Shown here one piece after another: positions 45,351 through 58,671 of a stretch of DNA of 64,000 nt. Under the pieces are notes generated by a model. That model worked only from the letters and a program-made list of their open reading frames with translations, ran no database searches and was not told the origin of the DNA. Origin of the DNA: Diabrotica undecimpunctata (Eukaryota; Arthropoda; Insecta; Coleoptera; Chrysomelidae); the NCBI RefSeq assembly GCF_040954645.1, contig NC_092810.1, positions 7,052,185-7,116,184 on the forward strand, in the 5' to 3' direction. The position numbers and the translations under genes are program-made. Numbering within the stretch: the stretch's first letter is position 1; every line of letters starts with the position of its first letter.

Positions 45351-46279
45351 CCCATAAGTTTTTTCTAAAAATAAATATATTAAAAGTGTGTGATATCAAT
45401 CTGTAATATAAACTCACTGCATTCCTTTTTTAAAGCACCCATTAAAGACCACTCCAGGAAGACTCCACTCAGATTTTAATTAGTCTGTCTCTCATTTCGT
45501 AATTTGTTGTCACGATGACCGCTGATGTTAATTTAATAGTTTATTAAGTTGTTTAGTAGTGAAAAACCTGTGTTCTGCTGTAAATTATCTTAATTTTGCT
45601 TACATAAATTTAAATATAAACTATAAAAGTATCTTTTTAACTTCACAGGATTCTATAAACCCTCGGCTAATGATAAATCCCTTAACCCATACGAATTAAA
45701 CATTAAATAATTAAGCTGATAATTATTATTATTGCTATTAGTATACTTTTCTTTTTTGTTACATTTATATTTTGCTATATTCTGTTTAAATCGGAAAATA
45801 TATTTCAAAGGATCCATAAATCAAGCAGATATACAAAATTATGGTTAGGTATAGATATGCATTTGTTATGCACAGCGAAGTGAGCAAAATTCACGGCTGG
45901 GGATGATGTTTTGCACCCGCGTGATTTAGTTTGAATTTCAGAGTGAACATTGCTCAGTTTGGTATGCATCCATTCCCAAAATTGGATTATTTATTAGAGC
46001 ACTAGCTAAAATGTATTCAGTAAGGTACCAACTAGCGATAATATTTGCTTGATTAAATTGGCTGTGTAAAATGCTGATTAAACAGAATATGGAGTTACGG
46101 TTTTCACTTCGATTTTATTTTTGGTCCATTTTTTAAGTCTAGTTCTATTTCCGAGCCGTAGTATTGCCGTTAGATTATTAATCAAGTTATATTTGAACGA
46201 TATTTAAAACACAGTACTCACTAGAACACAAAAAATGGCAGCTTTAAAATATTTATAATTCTGTTAATTAAGTATTCTG
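45351..46279. other. Unassigned region
   Basis: No gene recognised. Confidence 0.45.
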
Positions 46280-47090
46280 ACTTCCATTTTGTTGTTTTGG
46301 TAGATGTTTTCGATAGTTCTTATATGGTTTAGGGGAATTTCTCTATTCTATAGAAGATGGATTACGTCTTTAACTCTTACTCTGTCAAACGCTTTCTTTA
46401 GGTCAATCAGATACAGAAATGCTGGTCTATTATATTTTAGTGTTTTCTCAGAAATTAGTGTTTTCTCAGAAATTTGCTTTATGACGAATATTGCATCTCT
46501 ACACGATCTTCCACTACGAAAACCCTGTTGTTCATCTGCTAAACCTATCCTCTGATTTATTAGCACTTGTCAAATTTTAGTTGTAAGGTTTAGCGTAGTA
46601 TTTAACAAGTTTATATCTCTGTAGTGTTCTGGCTGTTTTATCTTCTTTTTTGAATAGTAGAATTATTTAGCTCGTTCTCCATTTTTCCTGTATTTTATTG
46701 TGTTTTATAATTCCATGAATTAATGTTGTTAATTGTTCTGTCTTTGCTACTTCACGATATTTCAGTAATTCGTTTGGTATCCCGTCTTTGCCTGCTGATT
46801 TTATGTTCTTCAGCTTTCCAAGTATTTTCCGAACTTCCTGTACATTTATAATAAGTTCTTCATTTGTAGTAATTTCTGCTTCTCTAGCGTTGTTTGTTTT
46901 TCCTCTGCATAGAGCTTTATTAGGTAGTCAATCCACGTATGCTTCTTTATGTGTTTTGATTCTATTAGTTCCTTTACCTCCGTTCTTTGATCTCGTATAT
47001 TTCCTTTTGGAGACCGTAAAAATCATGTTCCATTTCTTTCGAAAAACGTTCCCAGTAATCTTTGTTTTCACTTTATACTTTTATAACTTT
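46280..47090 (-). pseudogene. RTE-like LINE: linker and RT fingers
   Basis: Minus strand. The linker NNAREAEITTNEELIINVQE and RKILGKLKNIKSAGKDGIPN is followed by ELLKYREV, then KWRTS.IILLFKKEDK. RT block LADEQQGFRSGRSCRDAIFV follows, then KYNRPAFLYLIDLKKAFDRV with the first catalytic Asp, and VIHLLYRIEKFP. The region is shared with 61100-61650. This copy has an 18-bp tandem duplication (46437-46474) that repeats the text EKTLIS in frame. Several stops. The RT palm box is missing. Confidence 0.8.
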
Positions 47091-47101
47091 ATAATTATAT
47101 A

Positions 47102-49675
47102 AGGTAAGTCAGGGTAAGTGGGAATCTGGGGCAAGCGCGACTATTCAATACCGTAATTCAACCAACGATAGCAAAATAGCGAAATCTAGTGTAAACGTTA
47201 CTCAAATTCATAACCATGTGTTCTGTATACGGTGGAGCGACGTTACCGACAGTACATGTGAGAGTTGAGGTATTGAACATATATCTGCAAAAATCCACTT
47301 GATTTGTCAATTTTGCACTTACCTCAGTGTTCTGCAATAGCAAGATTTTCAAGGTAAGATTATTAGCCGTATTATTTTAGTGTAAAAGTGCACTTCGTAA
47401 ATACGATAAACGTTTTTCAATATACATAACCCTACTTAGAGTTCACGTACACTAATGTTCGCACTTGCCTCAATAAAATTTTATCGAGGCAAGTGGGAAC
47501 TAGGAATAATTAGTTACGTTCCCACCTGCCCCGATTAAAATTTTAATGATTGACACTTTTTTTTAGGTGCTACCATGGTTCGCATTTATTAACGTAAGAC
47601 GGAGAAAGCGACATCCTCTAATAAGGAACAGATGCAAAAAGCACTGGAAGATATCAGATCTGGAAAAACAACACTACATACAGCAAGCCGAAATTACGCA
47701 ATTCTAAAAACAACATTGCACAATCATTTAACTACAAGTTAAGAGTACAACTACAAGTTAGTAGTGTCAGAGGAAATAAAAGTGATTCATTAGGTAGAGG
47801 ACCAGTTATTCATGCCGAACATGAACGCAAGTTAGCCGAAGGATTGAAAACTCTAGAAAAATGGGGCTTTGGATTGTCAAAACGTAAAGTTCTGTTGATT
47901 GTCTCTGATTTTGTTACACAAAATAATATAAGAACGCCATTTAAAAATAATATTCCTGGTCATGACTGGTTCACCGGCTTTAAAGCAAGATACAAGTTAT
48001 CTCTCAAGAAACCCCAATCGGTTGAGTACGCAAGGAAGAAGATGTGTGATCCATTTCCCATTTATAAGTATTTTAAGATCTTAAAGAACACTCTTGTTAA
48101 ATTAGATCTTAATGATAAGCCTAAGCAAATATGGAATTTGGACGAGACCAGCTTATGCGTTGACCCATCCTGAGTGAAGGTGCTAGGAGCCAAAGGTAAA
48201 CCGTGTTCGTGAACTACGAGTGGTCCAGGTAAGGAGAATGTAACAATATTATCTGCGGAAAATGCATTTGGAGACAAAGTACCACCATGTATTGTATTTA
48301 AAGGAAAATTCGTATGGGACCAGTGGATGGCAACACAGGACCCAGATAATCTTGATATAGCATATGCAGCTACTCCAAACGGCTGGATGGAAACGGACGT
48401 TTTCGTCAATTTCTTAAAAAATACATTTTTGAATGCTGTGAGACAACAAAGACCACTATTATTGATATATAATGGTCACAGCACTCACGTAAATACAAAA
48501 GTCATCGAATTAGCTCGTGAAAATGAGATTACCGTTTTCAAGTTGCTGCCACACACGTCGCATTTACTACAACCCTTAGATTTGTCCGTGTTTAAATCCT
48601 TTAAGACTGAGTGGGACAAAAAATTGTTGGCTTGACAGCGAAGAAATCAAGGAATAAAAATGCCGAAGCATTTTCTGAACATGTTCGTGACGTGTGGTAT
48701 GGTACAAAGCCAGAAATCATCCAAAGCGGATTTCGGAAAGCGGGAATATTCCCATACAAACATGACGTTGTAGAAGAAGATAAATTTTACCCCGATGCCT
48801 ATAAACGTTGGAAGGAGATAAATAACAAAACTGCGAATCAAGGTGACGAAAATATAAAAGCAATTCTAGAAGATTTACCGCCATCGGTTTCTTTTGAAGA
48901 CTTCCTTTTGAAAACAGTCAAACCAATGCCTCGTTTGGAACCAGTAAAGAAAACACTAGTAACTCCTGGTGCCGAGGTTATAACCAGTAATGATTATTAC
49001 CAAAAATTACAAGAAAAAGCAAACAATAGTATTGAAGCAGTGCCCAGCACCAGTGGGGTAAAGTATCAGCGGAAAATAAAATCTAGACGACGAAAACAGC
49101 ATAGTTCCAGTTCTAGTGGCGAGTTATCTGATATAGATCCACCGTTAGATGATGATCCGTTAGATGTGCTATCTGATATACATCCACCGTTAGATGATGA
49201 TTCTTTGGATAATGATTCGCTAGATGATTTGGTTGAGGACATCCTAGATGACGATATGGGCAACAATATTGAAAATTTAAAGGAAGATTTTGAGTCTGGA
49301 CAGTGGCTTGTAGTGAAATATACCGGAAAAAAATCTGTGAAACACTTCATTGGAACAATAGTGGGATTTGACCATGAAAATAACAATCCAATTGTTAAAT
49401 TTACGCAAAAGAAGAATAACAATTATACATTTTACTGGCCAGATAATGGGGCCCCACAGTCTGGGGCAAGTGAGAATATTTGATCAGGTAACGAAAAAAA
49501 AATTGTATTTGATAATGTTTGCATAATTAACACGTGTTACTAAATCAGTACTAATTAGAAACTTCTAATGACTTTATATACTAATTGTGATTATTCTAGA
49601 ACGCATACTTCAGTTTTAATAATGACATGAACATCATCTCTAGAAAAATTCGTTCGCTCTTACCCTGACTTACCT
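47102..49675 (+). mobile_element. Full-length pogo-like DNA transposon
   Basis: The inverted termini AGGTAAGTCAGGGTAAG at 47102 and CTTACCCTGACTTACCT ending at 49675 are flanked by TA (47100-47101 and 49676-49677), the target duplication of pogo-type elements. Subterminal motifs of the GGGGCAAG type recur at about 47128, 47485, 47535 (inverted) and 49460. A palindrome CTTGCCTC...GAGGCAAG spans about 47466-47495. One transposase gene on the plus strand fills the interior. Confidence 0.92.
47575..49483 (+). pseudogene. pogo-like transposase with acidic repeat and C-terminal domain
   Basis: DDE transposase of the pogo/CENP-B type. The ATG at 47575 follows a TTTTTTTTAG acceptor-like tract. The N-terminal psq helix-turn-helix is RSGKTTLHTASRNYAILKTT, with a stop at codon 6. 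The CENP-B-type DNA-binding part (47793-48060) includes IPGHDWFTGFKARY. The catalytic part has WNLDETS (first Asp, 48141), two TGA stops (48171 and about 48210), LLLIYNGHSTHV where the second Asp is Asn (AAT at 48471), and HTSHLLQPLDLSVF with the third Asp. A frameshift near 48630 leads to KSRNKNAEAFSEHVRDVW and FRKAGIFPY. The tail has an acidic tandem repeat (LSDIDPPLDDDPLDV) and WLVVKYTGKKSVKHFIGTIV, a possible small beta-barrel. It is inactive. Confidence 0.88.
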
Positions 49676-49677
49676 TA

Positions 49678-51989
<2,312 letters not shown>

Positions 51990-52168
51990 TCAACCTCCGG
52001 GATACATTTCTCAGGTGCGGGTCACATTCTATTAACATCCAGAAGACCAACCGGCCTGAGAATGGCACTATCATTCCGATAGGAGAGTTGACTCCGGGGC
52101 AAGAAAATCCACAGCTAACAACATGGCTTGCTAACAACCATAGCAGAAAAGACCAGGATAAAACCTAG
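51990..52168 (+). other. Possible terminal exon or coding relic
   Basis: A patch clearly less AT-rich than its surroundings follows TTCTTCATTTTAG, an acceptor-like tract ending at 51989. It is open in one frame to the stop at 52166-52168, reading LRDTFLRCGSHSINIQKTNR and then GTIIPIGELTPGQENPQLTT. I recognise no family. It could be a host terminal exon or an element remnant. The LTR begins 33 bp after the stop. Confidence 0.25.
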
Positions 52169-52545
52169 GATTTGGTGACAAACATTTTTCTTTACTATAA
52201 TGTAACACTGTAGCAAGAAGTCGAATAATTTTTATTTAAATTCAATATCATATTTAAACATGTATTTTTCTGTCATTTTTTTTTAATATTTTAATAAACA
52301 TGTGTTAATTTAACTGTGTATTGTTTCTTCTTTTTACTTGTTTGCGTGTGTTGCTCCAGAGTAGGCCATATTCACGTCCTGAGTGAGCTAGCCAGGGAGT
52401 GTTTCGTATAACGTCTAATGTAGCAATTTTGCAATTGATACATTAGGGGTTATGACGTTAAAAATTGGTCCCAACGGGAAACGATTTGTCGCTCCAACGT
52501 TGTTAGTGATGTTAGTCGGGTTGTAGCAGCAAACTAAGGTTTGCG

Positions 52546-52695
52546 GTTACAAGTTGACAACAGCAGCTCAACGTTGGGATGTTACAAATTGAGCCTCGAA
52601 GGGTTACAAATTGGCACCCAATGAATATTCGTTGGCACGTCATAAATTGACGTCCAATGAATGTTCGTTGGAACGTTACAAATTGGCGCCCAACG
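52546..52695 (+). repeat. Tandem array of primer-site-like units at the LTR end
   Basis: GTTACAA(A/G)TTG-type starts occur at 52546, 52581, 52603, 52639 (diverged) and 52675, spaced 35, 22, 36 and 36 bp. The units at 52603, 52639 and 52675 each continue with a variant of TTGGCGCCCAACG. Only the last sits at the LTR boundary as a proper primer site. Confidence 0.75.
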
Positions 52696-53097
52696 TAATA
52701 TACTCTGAGTAATGCATACATTCTTGTATTTAGTTGAAACAATACTTTTATATTTTCTTGCTATTATTATCTTTAACATTTTTCTTCCTATTTTGAGTAG
52801 TAAATTTATTAAATTTCAGTAAAAATATCTATTTTCTATCTTACTTACTTACTTTTTCATACTTATTTTTTATCTAATTTTTACTGATAGTTTTTTTTTT
52901 ATCACCAACCTTTTTTGTCTGCTGGTTATCATTAACCTTGACCTAAGTTCATGTGTTGTTGGGTAGTGTTAAAACTTAATTAAATATAAAATAGTAGTTT
53001 TATATTATTTTCTTAAATTTAATTATCTTTATCTTTAAAGTTGATTTGTTTACTTGTTGGTTTACATAAATTTTTGTTTTTTAAATAATCTTACAAA

Positions 53098-53244
53098 ATG
53101 GCTACCATCAACCCTAAGCATTTGAAAACTGATGAGTTAACCTATGAGTTAATTATTAGAGATCTTGAGGTTCCTTCTACTGTCGATGAGAAAAGAAAAG
53201 TTCTACAAATACATCCTACTTCTCGTGTGATTTATCTCTTGTAA
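53098..53244 (+). pseudogene. gag-like N-terminal fragment
   Basis: 48 codons from an ATG 400 bp after the primer site: NPKHLKTDELTYELIIRDLE, then STVDEKRKVLQ. The pattern LTxDELxYEL.IRG...TV.EKRK.L is what the N-terminus of gag looks like in many insect LTR retrotransposons, where it forms a SAP-like helix pair. A stop at 53242 and loss of similarity after it show truncation. Confidence 0.6.
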
Positions 53245-53779
53245 TTTTAAAAAATGTTCAATCATTCCGCAAATTCTTCCAAATTTTTGCCCTCACAAAA
53301 TTGTTTTAGCTACGCCCATGACTAACATATTTTTAAAAGAATTAGGCTTTCCAATTTGCATATCGAGGGCAAGTCATGGTTCTCTTATAATCCTTTCCCT
53401 TCTCAGAAACAAGTCAATAGCTTATGTGTTTTGTCTATCCACTAATCCTTCACTTCTACGAATAGGTATAATTCTTTCGCTATTTAAAAAACCTCTAAAA
53501 ATCAATTTCACTCGAGTCGCTCCACGATTCTAAAGTATAATTAGGGCTAATCTGGAATGAGCCAAAAAAATCCCCTCTTTAGAGAAAATTTAAACTCTCA
53601 CACATATTTTCAAAACTATTACTTTATTTGTGTACCGGCTTTTGAGTTAAGCAGGTCAACTTAGCGGTAAGTCGTTTATTCAGATTATGTCTTGTAATTG
53701 TCCCGCTAATTTCGATATTTTTTAATAATTATAGACTTAAAGTCATTTTTTTAGACAACATGGCTTAGGCGAGAAAAAC
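53245..53779. other. Unassigned region
   Basis: No gene recognised. No continuing gag. Confidence 0.45.
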
Positions 53780-54350
53780 GAAAGGGAAGACCGACTTATT
53801 CAATTTTTTCGGGAAGAAGATTTTACCATTGCTAACACCTGGTTTAGACTTCCCCCAATATCATCAGAAACCAGATAGACTTTATTCTCATTAACAAAAG
53901 ATTTAAGAACATCTTGACTTCAGCGAAGACCTTTTCACGAGCAGACGTCTCATCAGACCATAACCCATTAGTGGGCCAGATAGAACTCAAACTAAAGAAA
54001 CTCATTAAAAGTAAACCTAAACGTAACCTAGATTATGACACTAAAAGACCCCGTAGGTCGTCAGAACGTAAGAAATATAATGAGAGAAAAACTAGAAACC
54101 GCTAAACAACAAGATCAGAGTGTAGAACAAAAATGGATTTAAATCAAAGACGTCATGCTAAATGCGGGAAAAGAACATTTGGGAAACAAAACAAGAGTAA
54201 GAAATAAAAAATGGATGACTGATGATATTCTGCAGACGATGGACCAAAGAAGGGATGAAAAGTGCTCAAATTAGAGCAAAATGAAGAAAAATGAGGGATG
54301 CCGATGTCCAGTAGTAGACGCAAAGGGCTGGGTGATGATGATGACAATAC
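53780..54350 (+). pseudogene. RTE-like LINE with endonuclease joined to its own 3' tail
   Basis: Plus strand. EREDRLIQFFREEDFTIANT and WFRLPP lead to IDFILINK-like text lost by a frameshift, then TSAKTFSRADVSSDHNPLVG with the catalytic SDH. QIELKLKKLIKSKPKRNLDY follows, then the linker RQNVRNIMREKLETAKQQDQ, DVMLNAGKEHLGNKTRVRNK and KWMTDDILQTMDQRR. It then jumps to the 3' end: CRCPVVDAKGWVMMM, encoded by a TGATGATGATGA tail (about 54337-54350). The whole RT is deleted, leaving a short internally deleted element. Confidence 0.78.
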
Positions 54351-54429
54351 ATCATTATTAAAGATTAAATCCATATCACTACTGTTTTTATTCTAAAAAA
54401 AGTCTTATTTATATATATTTTTTTTATTC
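54351..54429. other. Short spacer
   Basis: AT-rich sequence between the LINE tail and the Tc1 relic. Confidence 0.4.
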
Positions 54430-55199
54430 GCAGGTTTGTTTTTCCGATAGGTCTACAATGGAGATACCATGGACAAGTCGACCTTTGTCCGAAGACTGGT
54501 GAGTGAAAAATATCACAATGATTGCATAGTGGAGCGAGTAAAGCATCCTCTCAAGATCATGGTATGGTCTGTGATCAGTAGCAAGGGCACAAGGAGGCTG
54601 TACATTGTGAAGGGAATGATGAACCAACATAACCAACCAACTATATTAAAGTTCTGGAGAAAAGCTTATGGCACAAATTACAGACTGGTTTGGCGAATCG
54701 GAAGATTTTACCTTTATGCACGATTCAGCACCGTGTCATAAGGCAAAAACAGTAACAATCGTACTTGGAAAAAAGTAAATAAAAGTACTGAAGCAGCCAG
54801 GTAATTCCCCAGACCTCAAGCCGATCGAAAATCTATGGGAGCTCATGAAGAGGGGGATTGCCCAAGAAATTGTCACAAATAAGCAGCAGTTAATTGAGAG
54901 ACTCATTGCCACCTGGCACAGAGACGATAAAATAAAAGAAGACTGCCTGAAAATATTCAAAGCATGCCAAGAAAGATCAGAGATGTTATCGAAGCTAAAG
55001 GAGGTCACACCAAAATTTTAAAAAGAATTTGTTATTTAAGGTCAAAGAAAAAAAATATTTTAAAATTTTGTAAAAGAACCTGTTTCTGATTTATTTTTAT
55101 ATTATATTCACATCATTAAATGCGCATGCAGTTTATTCTTTATTAGACACCAAAATACAACATTTTTTGCAGTGATCATAATAATTTGATCATCCACTG
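54430..55199 (+). pseudogene. Tc1-like transposon relic, C-terminal transposase and right TIR
   Basis: Transposase fragment of the DD34E Tc1 type. MDKSTFVRRLVSEKYHNDCI follows the first catalytic block (partly lost). HPLKIMVWSVISSKGTRRLY is followed, after a frameshift, by DWFGESEDFTFMHDSAPCHK with the second Asp, one stop, then NSPDLKPIENLWELMKRGIA with the Glu 34 residues on. The end is CQERSEMLSKLKEVTPKF. The right terminal repeat is 55169-55199, ending CATCCACTG before TA (55200-55201), consistent with CAGTGGATG ends. The N-terminal half and left TIR are missing. Confidence 0.82.
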
Positions 55200-55201
55200 T
55201 A

Positions 55202-56055
55202 GTATAGATAATGCTTTGTAAAAATGAAAGAGTATCATAAATAAAATATATTGAAAAAAAATATACGATTGCACATTTAAAAAGTATGATAAAACCGTAA
55301 TTTTCTTTTGTAGTTCCCCCTGTATACGAATATTTGTCAGCGATTTCTGTTAAACTTAACAATATCTTCATATCCGCATGAATTCTTATGTCATTTGTCG
55401 TAAAAATATTTTTATATTAGTTGCTTATCCATCCCTTTAGGTTTATCCAATTTTTTTTTGGCCAATTGCATTTAAGTATATGTATCTATCCATTTTTTAT
55501 TAACTTACATTTATAAATTTTCATATCTTTTTAACATATTCTATGAATATATTGTAGATTTTAAATTGCAATAAAGTAATAAAAAATGACATGTTTAATA
55601 AGTAATTAAGTAAAACATCTTTAAAAGGCGTTATCTTTCTTTATTGGTTATAATTATGTCGAATAATATTTTAACCTTACTCACACACCTTCAAAAAAAC
55701 AGTAAATCCAGTTATTTTAACATGCCTTATTGAAGTTTTTATTGGTTTTACTAGAACACACAATCCAACCCACACATACCGGCTCTCCAATCAAAATTCA
55801 AGAAATAAAAACTAGTTTGAATAAAACGATTAAAAAACCGGGTCTGGTATATTTATTTGGGTAAAAATGTTGTTTTAGTTAGCTCGTGTAAAGAAACAGG
55901 TTGTGATTGGACTATTTTTGCATAGTAATGACTGGTTTTTTATTCGGAACAGGTTGAAATGTAGATCATACTACCTGTCAATATTGGGATTAATTTTGTT
56001 GTAGGAAATCAGGTAGTTGCCATTTAAACGAGTTTCTATGAACAAAATGTGTTAG
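55202..56055. other. Unassigned region
   Basis: No gene recognised. Confidence 0.45.
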
Positions 56056-56059
56056 AGTA

Positions 56060-58500
56060 GAGATAAATATAATATTTATGGGACGTTTGTGATAGTTTTA
56101 TATAATGGAAGATCAAAGTATTAAACTCTTTTGCGTAAATGCTTAGGGTAAAAGTGGCTCTGTACTCGATCAAACGCTTTCTCGTAATCAACCAGACATG
56201 CGTAAACGTCGCAGTTGACGTCTCTGCATCTCTGGAATAAGACTTGTACTGAGAACAAAGTCTCTCTAGTACCAATAGCATTTGTGAACCCGAATGGATT
56301 ATCTTATGGATTATCTTTAGGAACAATTTTAGGAGGTGGCTCATGAGGCTTATAGTACGGTAATCTTCGCATTTTTTGGCTCCTGCTTGTTTTGGAAGTG
56401 CAATAAACTCCGATTTCAGCTATTTTGTTGATAGTTCTCCAGAGTTGCATAATATGTTTTTAATTATCTTTGCGATTATTGCTATTGATTCGTTGTCCAT
56501 TAGTTTGAGTAGTTCTGTTTGTATATTATCAGGGCCTGTCGCTTTGCCATCCTTTAACTGTGTTATTGCGGAGTAATCTTCCTGCTGTACTATTCTTGGT
56601 CCATCATTTACCTCTTCTTCTTGCTCAAAGGTGTTATCCCTTTGGTCTTCAAATAGTTTTTCTAGATATTCTAACCACGTTCTTATTTTACTCTGTTTGT
56701 CCAAGATGGTGTTTCTATCAGAATCAGTTATATTTCCTTTCTGCCTTTGTCTTAATTCCCCTGTGAGTTCTTTAACTTTCCTATGTACATTGTGACTATC
56801 GTACTTTGACTGCAGAGTTTCAATTTCTTCGCATCTTTCCCTTGCTTCTTTTTCTTTCGCTTCTCTGATATTCGTTCTTATTAATATATTTATGGTTTTA
56901 TATTTGTCTGGATCATTTTTGGCTTCTCTTCTCTCGTCCATTAGTTACAGGATCTCATCTGTCATCCATGATTTTTCTTCATTAATCTATCTGTTTTTAT
57001 CCTAAAGTATTTATCCTTTACATTTTGCACTATTTCTGTAATATGTTTGATCGTTTGTTCTTCATTCGATTCGTCTTTAACTGCAGTCACTTGCTCGTTT
57101 AACGTGGCTTGGACTCTCATCCTCGTATCAAGGTCTTTCAGCATACGTAGGTCATATGATTGTGCTTTCCTTTTCGACACTGTTTTGAGTTTGACTCGAA
57201 ATACTTTCACCAGTTGAACGTGGTCTATCTCCAAGTCTGCTCCAGGATAAATCTTGACAAATGTAAAGCTGTTTCGAAATCTTTTATTTACAAAAATGTA
57301 GTCTATTTGATCGAAGGTAGGAGAGGAGCCGGCCGCAAACAATTATCCTGGTTAAGAAATATTAAAGAATGGACAGGAATACACAATACAGGCGAGCTGT
57401 GTCACGCCGCCAAGAACAGAATTCTAATAATGAGATAGTCGCCTACGCACTTTGGTGTATGGCATGTTAAGAAGAAGTCTATTTGATTCCTAATAATTCT
57501 CCCGGGACTATCTTGAGGGGATTTCCACGTGTACAGCATGCGAGGTGGTAATTGGAAGAATGTGTTGGTGACAACCAGTTCTGAGTCTTCTGCGAATTTT
57601 TCTAGAAGGTCTTCTCTCTCATTTCTTACTCCAAGTCCATGTGCTCCAATGTACTGCGTATTATCTCCAGCTCCAATCTTGGCATTAAAATCACCCATAA
57701 TGATGAGAACTTTCTGTCGAGGAAATTTCTGTATTATACTTCCTCCCCTTTGTTTGCAGTGGGAGCATAGACTTGGATAATGTTTATATTAATAGGCTTG
57801 GCTTCTACTTGTAGTTACATCACTCTCTCTAATATTAGTGTAAAGTTAGTAACGCATTTGGCAAACGATCATTCCGACTCCATATTTATGTGATCCATCA
57901 CTTTTTCCCGAGTACCTTGTGATCTTCTATTTGTGTTTCTCCAGAATCTGGCCATCTCATTTCTGCTATTCTCATGATTTTAATATGCATTCTCTTCATC
58001 TCCTGTATTGCATTCTGGATTTTTCCTGCTTTGTGTAAAGTTTTGACATTCCATGTGCAAATCTTATTATTCTCTCTGCATTTCAATTCATTATCTTTTG
58101 GTAAACTCAAAACTGTTCTCCCCGGAGACCCGATCGGAGGACTTTATTTAAGTATTGAGCATTGCCATGATCGCTGTGGATCTTAAATGGTGTGTTTGCC
58201 CTACTTGTGCTTCCTCATCCTTATGCCTTTGATCAAATCATTGGTTCATCCGCCTTCAAGGCCGATTTCACAATCTCAGGACAAAAGAGTGCCCTACCAC
58301 TTACCAACTCATCCGCCCAAAACCGTTGGTCAGTAAGTGGGGAGTTGCTTATACCTGCAATCGCTCGGTGAACGACTCGCCACACTGAATGACTCGCCAC
58401 ACTGAAGAGTATGAGGTAGAAGGAAATATAGTGACCCGTCTGTCCTCGGAAACCTAATAGCCATTCGAGGTCAGAAGAAACAAGAGTTAGCCAAGAGAGG
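56060..58500 (-). pseudogene. RTE-like LINE 5' two-thirds, interrupted
   Basis: Minus strand. The leader (about 58500-58130) shares motifs with the leader at 27890. Endonuclease: NNKICTWNVKTLHKAGKIQN, IMRIAEMRWPDSGETQIED (catalytic Asn and Glu), VLIIMGDFNAKIGAGDNTQY, HGLGVRNEREDLLEKF, FFQLPPRMLYTWKSPQDSPG, IIRNQID, then a 164-bp insertion. It resumes as DQIDYIFVNKRFRNSFTFVK with GADLEIDH. Linker: KAQSYDLRMLKDLDTRMRVQ, LTGELRQRQKGNITDSDRNT, WLEYLEKLFED, AITQLKDGKATGPDNIQTEL, and part of the RT fingers ending DVNCDVYACLVDYEKAFDRV at about 56170. Several stops and frameshifts. The RT palm is missing. Confidence 0.85.
57312..57475 (+). mobile_element. 164-bp LINE 3'-end insertion with 12-bp target duplication
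   Basis: A plus-strand LINE C-terminus (GRRGAGRKQLSWLRNIKEWT, GELCHAAKNRILIMR) with a GAAGA tail lies inside the minus-strand endonuclease. The direct repeat AGTCTATTTGAT flanks it at 57300-57311 and 57476-57487. Removing the insert restores the host's IRNQIDYIFVNKRF reading. Confidence 0.9.
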
Positions 58501-58671
58501 CTGATAGGAAAGATTAAAGACATATCACTCAAGATAAGTTGAAATAGAGTAATTTGTGAAGGCCCTTATGATGTGTCAGGTGCGTTTGATCAGCGTATGA
58601 GTATTTATGCACCTTGTGTTCCCGCTCATACCTAGGGGTGTTGACTACAGACTGTATGGCTCGTCTAGCAT
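58501..58671. other. Junction region
   Basis: No recognised content between the 5' leader of the minus-strand LINE and the plus-strand RT. Confidence 0.4.

Larger units (their letters stand above)
52201..53244 (+). mobile_element. 5' end of an LTR retrotransposon: LTR, primer site, gag start
   Basis: The candidate LTR is 52201-52680, starting TGTAAC and ending GTTACA, inverted as expected for LTR ends, with AATAAA at 52293-52298. Three bases later comes TGGCGCCCAACG (52684-52695), the classic form of a primer-binding site for a lysine tRNA. A leader of about 400 bp leads to an ATG at 53098 with a gag-like start. Only the 5' end is present. Protease, RT and the 3' LTR were not found. The clade (gypsy-like or other) cannot be set from so little. 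Confidence 0.7.
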
